This document shows, piece by piece, positions 12,461 to 22,985 of a stretch of DNA of 64,000 bases (the stretch's first letter is position 1; each line of letters starts with the position of its first letter). This DNA comes from Xiphias gladius (Eukaryota; Chordata; Actinopteri; Istiophoriformes; Xiphiidae). The DNA lies in NCBI RefSeq assembly GCF_016859285.1, contig NC_053416.1:3435001-3499000 (forward strand), written 5' to 3'. The translations under genes were made by a program, and so were the position numbers. Under the pieces are notes generated by a model. It was not told the DNA's origin. It made no database searches and saw only the letters and a list, made by a program, of their open reading frames with translations.

Positions 12461-14470
12461 TTCAGTTTCCGACTCAAAGTTTATCGATCTCGAATGGTAA
12501 TAAGACAAAGAAACACTGGAGTGACAAAGATCTGCAGAAGCGATACTTCTTCATGGGTTTATCATTTGAGTGAGGCCTTTTTACACTAAACACAACTTGA
12601 TGTACAGCCCAACAAGTCATGGAAAACACAAAAATGTGTTGTTTGTCTGTGTCCTCTAGGACACACACTTTCTGATGTGATTCCTTCCACAGGAGTGACA
12701 AGTTGTGTCTGTGATTTCCAAAACTGTTACAAAATCAGTGCTGAAAAAAAAATCTCTCTAATGACCCGACGGCCATGTGGTTAAGCTTGGCTGGTTGGTT
12801 GGCACGGAAAAAAGTCGGCTGGGTTTGGGGAGAGTTCACGGTCTGGATGAAAAGACCCGCTCAAGGTTCGGGAGCACCATCCCGAGGTCTACTGTCTGGA
12901 GTTGGTGGCTCTGCATCGTTGTCACTCCATTTCCTCCTTTGCTCTGGAACAGACAGTCCTCTGCACATCCACCACGCAGACAGAGAGTCCTGTCCTCGCA
13001 CCTTTTTTTGTGTGCTGTTGTTGGCTGGGGGCTCAGGCACCCACTGCCCAAAGGTTGCCGCCCGGGAACGTCCTGAACACAGCAAAATGCGGAGGAAAAT
13101 AAGAAGCCACAGGCAGGAGGCAGGGTCTCTGCAGATAAATACACGGCCACAGTGGCTCAGAAGTGATGAGACGGATTACTTTTGTATGAGTCTATACAGT
13201 TTTATTTAAGGAAAATCCTGCATAGTAAACATTCTTTTTAAAAACAAAACAAAAGTTTTTCAACTCTAAGTTGCAGAAGTTCAAACCTTTTTTTAAAATG
13301 AATGTAAACTGCAGTCATGATGACAAATGTCAGCTCAGGGTTGACCTTTTCTGTGCTGCTGTAGCCGAAGTGAAGCGGAAATTGAATGAGTGTGCTCTGA
13401 ACTGAGAATGCGTTTGTATATTTTTCAGACTGAAAGTGCGCTTCAGTTACAACATTAGTAATCATAACTCCTTATCGTTGCCGTTGTGCCCACATTCAGA
13501 GACAAGAACTCTATAATATTCCACACTACACTCTCCCACTCGGGGAAGCTTCCAATCTCTAATCAGCAAACATAACCATCTGCATTTGTCTCCATGAGGC
13601 ACCGCGTCGCCGGCTTCTACTTCGCTAAATCGCCACCATCACGAGGCCCCATGCTGAAGCTAACTCATTCCACTCTGGGCATCGTTCGGCTTTCTTAATC
13701 TTCACAGCGCAGACAAACCGGTGGGACGTCAGAGGCACAACACAGCGGGCCCCAGTGTGATTCCATTAGCGCAGCGATCACCGACGAGTCTCACAACGTC
13801 TCAAAAGTGACGGGCTACGATAGAGATTCAGCTTTAGTGAAAAATAGCAGAAAATGCAGCTGTGGTGGAAATTTACCTTCATTGACTTCAGCACAGCCTG
13901 TTTTAATCGTCTCTTCGTGGGACGGCTGACGCTTGCAAAACTGCAGCTCACAAGGTTTGATCAGTCAGGGGGAGTGTGTGGGTGGAGGGTGGCGGGGCTT
14001 CGAATGCTTCAGTTGACAGTAACTGACGTTTTAAACTCACCATTGGTGTGAAATGTTAGATACGCTGCTAAAACCTCATTTTCACTATTAATGATAACTG
14101 CTATTCAAATTAAATCTAAAATTTATTCTAATGTGGGAAAAATGCCCCCGCACAAGGTCCAAGACCACATCCAGTAAACACAGAGCAACATTAGCATTCA
14201 TTTAGCCATGCTTGTGGCCAAGTGAACTGTGTTAGTTGTGGGATCACTAATGATCAGATAAGGCTACATAGACAGACGGACATATAAAAGAAACATGAGA
14301 CGTCACGAGACCTAGGTCTCCGAAAGTGTAACACTTCCTGGAATGAACGCAGCCTCAGACGCAGAGAAAGTCCCGCGACGAGGGAAAGTTCGAAAAGCCA
14401 AAATCTCTACTGAGCAGGCATTCATACACATTCATAGCGTTCATACGCAGTCAGTCCAAAACAGGGGCGG

Positions 14471-14506
<36 letters not shown>

Positions 14507-15384
14507 CTTGTGCAAGACATGTAAGTTTGATAGGGGAGATCCTGACAAATGACCTGTTGTGACCTTTGCCCCGTAGCTGCCCCAGCTCTGACCCCGACAG
14601 ATCCCTGGCGGGCAGAGAGAGCAACTTCTGCACACACTCAAGAGTTGCAGCTTCGCTTTCTCTCCGGTGATGAAATGCAATGCTTGGCTTTTATAAATGA
14701 CTGACTGAGCTTCTTACTGTAACTGCCTTTCACACTTTTTTCACTAAACCTCCAAAAACTTAATCTAATTTTCCATTCTGCAGACGTAGCAGAGCTTCAG
14801 CCTACACATATGGGACTTTATATTTATATTTATCCAGGAGCCTCAAGAGCACAAAAAGGCTTGAGCCTGTCAGAAGTGTCTTCTGTTGACTACTTTTGTG
14901 CCTCATTGGTATCATTTAGGACATTCATTTTTTTTTTTTTTTTTTAGCCAGAGAGGGGGAACCGAGCATGTGGGGGGAACTGCTTTGACTTGCCAGTTGA
15001 GAAACATAAAATGAACCCTTAGCATCCGTGTCACCAACCCCCTTTAGTTGTGCAACCTTGTTTGGCCATCAGTTTTTATTTGTCGAAATCTGGGGTTGTG
15101 GCCGTTATGCTAAATTCCACATTTATTTGAGCATCAGTTCTAACTGTCCCATGGATTATCCAAACCCACATTTTTTTTGGTTTGTTATTTTTGTTATTTT
15201 TGTTTCGTTTTGTTTTTGTTTTTTTGATTTTTTTGTTCTGGTCCTAATGAGTGGATGAATTTGTAAACTTTTTTTTTTTTTTTCCCTTTGGTTCATTTAC
15301 ACACAGACAACAAACTAAAATTAAATCAAACTGCATCACTAAAAGCCACGTGAGAACAGGATGAAGGTCCTCTAGAAGGTCAAC
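12461..15384. other. Gene-free spacer with GT microsatellite
   Basis: No gene could be supported. A GT repeat lies at 14474-14503. T runs lie near 14930-14945 and 15270-15283. The frames at 12775-13209 and its antisense are GC-rich but carry no recognisable domain or splice context. Confidence 0.55.
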
Positions 15385-15617
15385 GTACTTTGCTAGTCCA
15401 GATTGATTGCTTGAAACTTGAAAGGAAATGGCATTCCACCATCTGGAAGTATCTCGCTTAGTCTGGCAAGGTATTCTTAACATATATAGCAAGGCCCTCT
15501 GTAATAATGCCAGAGCAGACTATTACCCAAATAATGAGAAAAAACCCTAGGTTTCTTTTTAGCACTTTAGCCAAGCTGCCTGAGGATCATAGCTCTATTG
15601 ATCCATGTATTCCTATA

Positions 15618-15628
<11 letters not shown>

Positions 15629-15680
<52 letters not shown>
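15629..15680. repeat. (AT)n microsatellite
   Basis: About 52 bases of uninterrupted AT dinucleotide, preceded by 'atttatttatttat'. It lies inside the LINE remnant and separates two of its reading segments, so it grew after insertion. Confidence 0.95.
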
Positions 15681-15682
<2 letters not shown>

Positions 15683-15940
15683 AGCCCCACCATAAGGAAT
15701 CCCGGACCTATATTTGATCAGGATACGTCATTTAACTCTCACGTAAAACAAACTTCAAGGACTGCCTTTTCTCCCCTACGTTATATTGCTAAAAATCAGG
15801 TACATCCTGTCTCAAAAAGATGCAGAAAAACTAGTCCATGCATTTGTTCCTTCTAGGCTGGATTGTTGCAGTTTATCAGGCTGCCCCAACAAGTCTCTGA
15901 AGTCTCTCCATCTGATCCAGAGCGTGTACTGACAAGAACT

Positions 15941-16359
15941 TGTAACGTCCCGTTAAATTATTGCATGTCTTGTTTCTTGTTTTTTTTATTTTCAACTACT
16001 CACCTGTCTTGTCTCAGTTCCTGCCAAACCCGTATATACAACGATCAGCCACAGCATTAAAACCAGTTACCGGTTTTAATGTTACGGCCGATCCGTGTAT
16101 ACTTCCCTTTGTCTTCGTTCATGTTCAGGTGTTCATCGCTTCGCAGCAATTTTCTTCCTGTTAGACTCCATGATTTTTGACTTTGCCTTGGTCTTTGGTT
16201 TTTGGATTTTTGCCTACTTCCTGCCACGTAATGTTTGGCTGAACTGGACTGACTGTGTATCACTACGTGGTAATTCAGTAAAGCCTTTACCTTTTTTGAA
16301 CTTTTCATTGACTGTTTCTCTACATCTGTGTCTCTGTTCATTCAGCATTCAGCATTACA
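15941..16359 (+). mobile_element. Solo LTR inside the LINE
   Basis: The 419-base insertion begins 'tgtaac' and ends 'attaca', which gives TG...CA ends and a short inverted match TGTAA/TTACA. It is bracketed by a 5-base direct repeat 'gaact' (15936-15940 and 16360-16364). The LINE reading continues across the gap (…LTRT then RKRGHISPVL…), which confirms an insertion. Inside, 'cagtaaagcctttacc' near 16278 resembles the polyadenylation region of fish LTRs. No internal genes are present, so it is a solo LTR. Confidence 0.78.
16037..16099. mobile_element. Tc1/mariner-type palindromic MITE
   Basis: Two inverted arms of about 28 bases meet almost directly. The left arm runs 'acgatcagccacagcattaa' and on, and the right arm is its complement 'ggttttaatgttacggccga'. 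The flanking TA on each side fits the TA target duplication of Tc1/mariner elements. The arm matches the terminal repeat 'GATCAGCCACAACATTAAAACC' that I recall from a fish Tc1-like family. Only the ends remain, with a spacer of about 7 bases, and it sits inside the solo LTR. Confidence 0.75.
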
Positions 16360-16959
16360 GAACTAGGAAAAGAGGTCATATTTCTCCTGTGCTAGCTTCT
16401 CTGCATTTGCTCCCTGCTAAATCCAGAATAGAATTTAAATCCTTCTCACCTACAAAGCCCTGAATGGTCGGGCACCATCATATCTTAAAGAGCTTATAGG
16501 ACCCCGTTGCCCCACTGGAGCACTGCGCTCCCCGAACGCAGGCTTACTTGTGGTTCCCAGAGTCTCAAAGTAGAATGGGGGGGCGGAGACTTCAGTTATC
16601 AGGCTCCTCTCCTGTGGGACCCTCTTCCCGTTTAGGTCCGGGACACAGACATTTAAGAGTAGACTTAACTTTCCTCTCTGACAAAGCTTACAGTTAGGGC
16701 TGGCTCAGTCCTGAACCGTGCCGTAGTTATGCCGCCATAGGTTTAGACTGCCGGGGGGACTTCCCATGATGCACCGAGCTCCTCTCTCCTCGTCTCCCTC
16801 TCAGTCTGCGTGCATTCGTATCCCATTAACGCATGTTACTAACTCAGCCTCTTCTCTCTCTCTCCTGTAGTTTTGTTCATTGTCTTCATCTTAATCTTCT
16901 GCTGCCACATCCAGCGATGTTTTAATCATGTGTCCCTCCAGTTTGGGACATGCAGTCAC

Positions 16960-18240
16960 GTAGTCCAGCTAAGTATCCTGCATGTCCCTGTCCTAATAGA
17001 ATCAGCTTTTCAGTGTCATCCAGCTCTGTGAAGTTTGGGATTTACAAATCAAATTTCTTAAAGTGTTCCACTCTGATGGCTCACTGAGGCTGCATTTGGT
17101 TAAGATCTGTCTTTGCTTTGTATCCCTGACAGTAAAGAGATACTCTGCCAGTTTATATTCATGGCTTAGGGCCACATAGCCATTAAGTTTGTTCTGAGTT
17201 TGGGTTTGATTTGTCCAACGTTCCAGATGGGCATCTTTTTGTTCATTTAATAATTTGGTTTACTCTGATTAGTGGTCGGAAAGCAGTGCTGGGCTGAGGT
17301 TGAACAGCATTGGGTGTTATTTGAATGAAAGAAGAAAGAAGGGATTATTTTGGGGGTTCAGTTCTTGGGTTTGTAGTGCCTGAAATCTCAAAGTGTCTTG
17401 GGGACTGAATTTGAGATGTTTTTGTTTTTAAATTTTAATCAAGGGGTAACAGCCTGAATTAGCTGGTGATTGTCTTTGGGTGTTTTAATATGGAACTAAA
17501 GAATTCTGCATGAAGGGCCTCCATGGGATGCCTGTCCCATCGAGTGTAGTCCTGATGACTGAGTGGACCCCAAACTTCACTAACATAAAGGGCAGGGTTT
17601 TTTTTATCAACAGTAAAGGTGGTACTGCAGCATATAGCGTGAAAGTTATGTAAGTTAATTTAATTTTTTTTACGGGAGGTATAGAATGGTACATACATGT
17701 CACACCAAAAATGGACACATGTCCTTGGTGGGATGTTTTCCCATCTCTGTGCTGTCCTGTCCTGAGACTTTCATCGAACCCGTGTGGGCCGCTGCGTGTG
17801 GATTTCACGGGGGGCCTGGACCCCATTAATACCTGCCTGCAGGTCTAGTTCGTTCATTGTAATTACGTAATAAAAGGGTTTCTAATTATTGATTTGTGGA
17901 TTTCAAGGGGTTGTCAATTTTTCTTAAATTTGTGTCTGTCCACGACTGAGATTGTTGGGGGAAATTCGGTCTACTCTGGCTGGTCAAGGGGCTGTGTCTA
18001 AGGCTGGGGTGGAAGTCGTGTCCCGTGGAGGACTGGGGTCGTCTGGTGCTGCCTGGGTCTGTGGAGGGCTGGGGAAACTGGGCTGTGGTGCTGCCTAGCT
18101 CTGGGCCTGTCTCTCTTGTCTGACTTTGAGGGCGCTGCTCTGTTGCTTCCTTTCTAAGCAGCTTCTCTTCTAGATTGACAAGAAGTGTCTCTGCTCCATC
18201 TCCTCTCAACTCAGAGACTGTCCGCTGCCCAGTCTGGGTG
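16960..18240 (-). mobile_element. Unidentified mobile-element-derived remnant
   Basis: On the minus strand near 17192-17055 a frame reads 'LAEYLFTVRDTKQRQILTKC' followed by 'SLSEPSEWNTL'. This resembles a C-terminal domain that I recall from repetitive fish ORFs (LAEYLT.V.D...R..LT..RLS). Upstream on the same strand lie two uninterrupted frames, 17826-17485 (113 codons) and 18209-17886 (107 codons, rich in Pro, Ser and Gln). I do not recognise either. They may be parts of the same decayed element, but that link is inference. A chance frame is the alternative. Confidence 0.33.
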
Positions 18241-19480
18241 TCTGTTGTTTACTAGCCTGGCTAATCCAGAACAACGTATGGAACTAACATTAACGTTAAC
18301 TACTTTAGAAGACAGAAAACCAGCACATTTAATAAGGCTAGTCAAAATTTTCGGAGGTTGAACTCTTTTTTTTTTTTTTTCTCTTTTCATTAACGTAATC
18401 TTGTTGCAGCCTCTTCTTCTTCTTTAATGGTTTAATGGCACCCAACTGGAAAATTAACACCACCAGCTGTTAAAGTCCATGCATTCAACTCTTCAAATAT
18501 TTGCATAACGATAAACACACATTAAATTGAATGTTCTTTTTCCAGTTTTCCTGAATATTCAGGTAACTTTTTTCGCTACATCTGGTTTGAAAACCCGGCT
18601 TTAGTCTTTAATTATTTTTTACATGCAGCACATTCGAAACCAGCTAGATCTGATGCTACAGTTTCAGCTCTGTTCCACTTTTTTGATTCCAGTTTCCTGC
18701 ATTTTTGAGTGAGATTCATCAGCCAGACTTGGTTTTTCTGAATATGCTACAGAAACGTCCGAAGGGAGAAAAACAAGCGCAGGTTGGACATTGCCGAATC
18801 ACTGACCTGACTGGTCAATCGATTCCAGTTCCCTAAATATTTACCCCCCACCTTACTGACACAGTAGTCACAAACCCTAAGCCATTACTCCTTCTCTTTC
18901 ACAAAAAATGTCAGCCGGGCAAAAGGAGATTTTCCCAGACTGGAGGATGAACTTATTCAACCTTCTTGTTTGTTTGAATATCAACAAGACAGAGAGCAGT
19001 GAGAGAGAGAGAAGGAAGGTGAGGGTTTAAAGCTTTGGGAAAACGATTCCCAGACAAACTTAGTGGTAACTTCAGAATAACTTTAAATGGCTTCCACAGT
19101 CTGTCTGGTCAAATTTTAGGATTCAACACTGATGGTATAGCTGATCACTACCCTGACAGACACGTCAGATGAAACTCTGTCTTCTTAAAACCGGGATTAG
19201 CCAGGTCAGATGATTGATTCTGTGGCTCCCCGAATGATTTGAAGTTTTTAAAATGCTAAACTCTGCCAAGCACTTTGAGGCGTTTCTGCCCAGAATGTTT
19301 GGTCTAGTTTCTGATCTAACAGCCGTTCTCTGCATTTCACAGGCTCCACGTAGCAGCTGAGGTGATTTACATGTCTGACATTCGCTCTGCCTGGACTGCA
19401 CCTGCGGCTGGAAGGTTCTCACCGGGCAAATCGGCTGTTTTGCCGGTCTGACATTGCCGGTCGTGACGTGTTTCATCAAA
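18241..19480. other. Gene-free spacer
   Basis: No gene could be supported. A T run lies at 18366-18380 and the rest is A/T-rich without recognised repeats. Confidence 0.55.
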
Positions 19481-20038
19481 AATGTCCGACAGTATGCGGA
19501 CACCTGAAGAAATTATAATGACACCTGAAAATTACACCCACGTAGTTGTTGGAACTGTCTGCTCCAAAACACAGGCTTCACTCTGCACCTATAACCGCAT
19601 CCACTCCTCTGGATTCAGGCTTTCCACAAGATTTTTGGACCTGGCTACAGAGATTTGCTCCCATTCAGCCACAAGAGTATTAGTGAGGACAGGCACTGAT
19701 GTTGGGTGGTAATACCTGGCTTACATTCGACAATCCAGGTCATCCCAGGGGTGTTGGATGGGGGTTGAGGTCAGGGTTCTGCGCAGGCCAGTCGGCTTCT
19801 TCCACGCCACACTGGAAAACGCTTTTCTTTGTGGATCTGGCTTTGTGCATGGGGACATTGTCATGTTGACGACAGCAGGAAACGGTCTTTCCCAAACTGT
19901 TGGGACAGAAAGTTGTGAGAACACTTTCGTCAAAAATGTCACTGTAGCATTAAGATTTCCCTTCACTTGAACAAAGGGGCCTAAACCATGACAACAGGCC
20001 CCGACCGTGGACTTTGGTGTCCACATACTTTTCGCCAA
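19481..20038 (-). mobile_element. Tc1-like transposon fragment with both ends
   Basis: The ends are inverted copies of each other: 'cagtatgcggacacctga' near 19490 against 'ggtgtccacatacttttcg' near 20017. The middle carries phrases from fish Tc1-like transposase DNA read in reverse: 'gttggatgggggttgaggtc' near 19753, 'ttgtgcatggggacattgtc' near 19843 and 'aactgttgggacagaaagtt' near 19896. On the minus strand one frame passes through a DWPAQNPDLNP-like string near 19795-19765, the motif around the last catalytic acidic residue of Tc1 transposases. At 558 bases it is an internally deleted, non-autonomous copy. Confidence 0.72.
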
Positions 20039-21302
20039 ATCATATTTAAATCAAGAAACATGAAACATTTTGTTTGAATTAGTTTTTTGTTTGTTTTTAA
20101 TTTCAAATGATACAGTAAAGACTGCAAAACTGATTTGTGTTTTTTTAATCTAGTATCTGGATGAAAATTCTTTTTGAAGCTGAAATATAATGAGCGAAGT
20201 GAAGCTCTATTGAAATAAAATTTTTTAAAATTTAGGTAAAATCAAATGAAATTCAGAAAAACTTGACTGAGCATGATGATAATACCACATCTCCTCTGCG
20301 CTGACGTTCTGCAAATTACCTTGTTTTTCCGACCCCTTTCAAATCCACACTGAGCCTGCGACAGGAGCGGAAGGAGTTATCAAGCGAAGGTCTGCTCGAT
20401 CCACGTAAATCCCCACCGCATTCAGAGGTTGCGGGGTTCATGCATAATTCATGCGGGAAGACGCCGAACAGATTGAATTGTCACAACTCGGGCTGGTACA
20501 GGTGAGGAGAAGGAGAGAGGAATGAGCCGTTGCCTTTCTCCCTCTGAGCGTCCGGAGCGGGAATGGGCTGCAGAGGAATGAGGGGGAAAGATGCTAAAAC
20601 GCGTCAGGGTCACGTTTGGGCAGCGGGGAGACAGGAGCGGCCGCCTGCAAATATCCCGCCTGCTTAAGCTCGCAGTTTCACCGGTGCCCGTCCGCGTCCC
20701 CGTGGCAGAGGGACGAATGAGAAGAGGATCAGCTGCAGGGGTGTTTACGTGGTCAGTTTCACCTTGTCTGGGGGTTTTTTTGTACAACTTCCGAATGAAA
20801 TGTTTCCTGTACACATCCTTGTAGAAATGAACCGCCCACACAAAAACACACGTGACTTAGTGTCGCGGAGAAAATGGGCTCTTCGACTGACCTCGATGAC
20901 CTTTTTTAAGATGGTTATTCACGGCAATCAGGTCGCGGCGCGCATGCAGATATACTGACATTTATCGAACCCGTGTTGGCTGCCTTCATGTCCGCTTGTC
21001 CGATAAAAATGTTAGTGGAGGTCGAGGGTCACGCCGGACGAAATGAGCATTTGTTCAGTGTCTGGTTCAGTAATTTGGCATCCGAAATTAACTCTGACTG
21101 GAGACGAATACCTAATGAGGATGAGGTCAGAGGCCTAAGGCATTAAAATCGTAGTCACATAAAAAGACTCAGCGGCTCCTCTGTCCTCCTTTTAAAGGGC
21201 ACGTTCAGTCTGAGGTTTTTGTATCACTTTACTTCAGACCGTGCTGATGGAGCTTTGATCACATTCTAGAAAATGATGCAGCAGCTCAAGGAAAACAGTG
21301 AA

Positions 21303-21334
<32 letters not shown>

Positions 21335-22904
21335 TTTGCGACACCATGAACGTTATACCAGAACTCAAATGTTCGAGGCACTCCTGTCCTCCAGAGGGAT
21401 TATCCAGGCACTAAGCAAATTATTAGAATCTCTGATGAGGCCCGCCGCTGCCATCACCTAACAACATTATCAATTTGCGTGTGTGTATGCACCATCTGTC
21501 TGCCAAGTTGCCCTTTTCCAAATGCCACAAAAGGTCAGAAAGCAATAAGTCAAAGTGCCGCTGCGCTCGGCTAAAGTGGCTTATTTTACACGTTTTCTTA
21601 TGCATCATTAGTGCATTTAGCAGAAAACAGTAAACATAACACAGAAACTGATCTGGAATTAGTCAATGAGTCAGTGGCTTTTTTTCCTCGTCGCGGATTT
21701 TGATTGAAGATCCCGGACCTGTGCGGCTCCTTCGCGGCCCTGACATTTTAATGTAGTGCATCTTGAGCTGCAGAGGGGTCGGCGCTGTTCGGGTGGGTTA
21801 CGGACAAATATTGATGCACTCAGTGGTGTGTTTTTGTTTTTTTCTTTTTTCTTTTTGAATCAATACAGCGCCAGTGTTTCTCTGCACAAAGAGAGGCAAT
21901 CAGAGAATGAACACTTCCCGCTGAAGCACTTCAACTCAAACCGAAGGCCCGGCTGCTGAAAAACACAAATAATCCAATAGATAGTTGCTTCCGAATGACT
22001 TGGCTTTCGATAAATGGCCTCTATCTGTGCTGTGTTACCCACCAAACGCATCAAATTTGTTCCTCCGGTTGAAGCATATTGCACCATCCAGTATATGTAT
22101 CTGTAGATCATAAATCTGTGATGTTTGCTTTTCTATTCACCAGCCGCCTGAAAATCTCAGGATTTGTTTAATGAGACCAAACAGCTGCAGCTGAAAAATC
22201 AGGATGGCTCAAATTCTCATTATGACGTTGTCATGGTGATGGACAGGAACTTCCATCAAATATCTCCTAGCAACCACATCTGGCGATATCATGGAGAACT
22301 GATTCTTAGAGTCTCCTTTTTCGGTTCAATTAGAGAAATTTCTGGGTCTTCTTCACAGTGGCCCGATTTGTGGTGATACGGTATGTGACACTTTATAATA
22401 AAGTCATGAATTAAACATGAGAGACGCACACGGTTCATTTTCTGATTGTAGTTCTGGTACATTCGTTTTTGTAGAGAGAGATCTTACAGGTGTCACGGCC
22501 TTGTTCGTATGCAAGTGGAGATTTTTTGTCAGTCACTGGAAAGAAACCTTGCATTTGATATTCAGAGCTGGATAATGAGTAAAGGTCAATAAGAGGCTCT
22601 TTCTTTACCTTTCAGTCCGCATCACTCGTGTTTTATATCTCTTACAATAGTGTCTCCTAGAAATAACCGTACGCTACTAATCCGCTTTGCCAGTTATGTG
22701 AAGAGGGAAATGCAGCTGCTGCCAGAATTGTGTGTGTTGGGAACGGTTTTTCTCCAGGGAACAAAATGTGTTGTGCCGCACAGCGGAGGAGGTCAGGGCG
22801 GGGGGGGCGGTTGGCGTACGGCACGCAACGCACCTGCGTAACGTGTGTGTGCGCGCGCACGTGTGTGTGTGTGTGTGCGGTTAGACAGCAGGTTAGGAAC
22901 AGGC
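20039..22904. other. Gene-free spacer with GT microsatellites
   Basis: No gene could be supported. GT repeats lie at 21305-21334 and 22842-22879, the second mixed with GC. The opposed frames at 20449-20841 and 20591-20824 are GC-rich shadows of one another, with no motif to favour either. Confidence 0.55.
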
Positions 22905-22985
22905 AGGACGGCCCAGTAGCCTAACGGTCAGGGTGTATGCCATAGACCTGTCACCCCCCCCACCACCACCACTATCAAATAAAGG
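22905..22985 (+). mobile_element. SINE fragment, internally deleted
   Basis: The head 'gacggcccagtagcctaacg' and 'gggtgtatgcc' resemble the tRNA-like start (GGCCCAGTGGTTAAG..GTGCATGCC) of a fish SINE. The end 'cactatcaaataaagg' matches the tail of the same family as I remember it. The body between them is largely missing. Confidence 0.5.

Larger units (their letters stand above)
15385..16890 (+). mobile_element. CR1/L2-type LINE 3' part, interrupted
   Basis: Decayed reverse-transcriptase ORF pieces are read in several plus frames: 'LERKWHS' near 15418, 'NPRFLFSTLAKLPEDHSSIDP' near 15540-15604, 'IFDQDTSFNSHVKQTSRTAF' near 15710-15770, 'RISP/HISPVLASLHLLPAKSRIEF' near 16375-16437, and 'YKALNG' just after (frameshifted). 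These match the end of fish CR1/L2-group ORF2 proteins as I remember them. Stops and frameshifts are common, so it is dead. The non-coding tail runs through 'cagttagggctggctcag' near 16690 to about 16890. It is broken by an AT microsatellite (15629-15680) and by a solo LTR (15941-16359). The exact family needs a database comparison. Confidence 0.75.

Noticed and set aside
12775..13209. 144-codon GC-rich frame with overlapping frames on both strands
   Set aside because: There is no recognisable motif or splice context, and five frames are open at once, which points to base composition.
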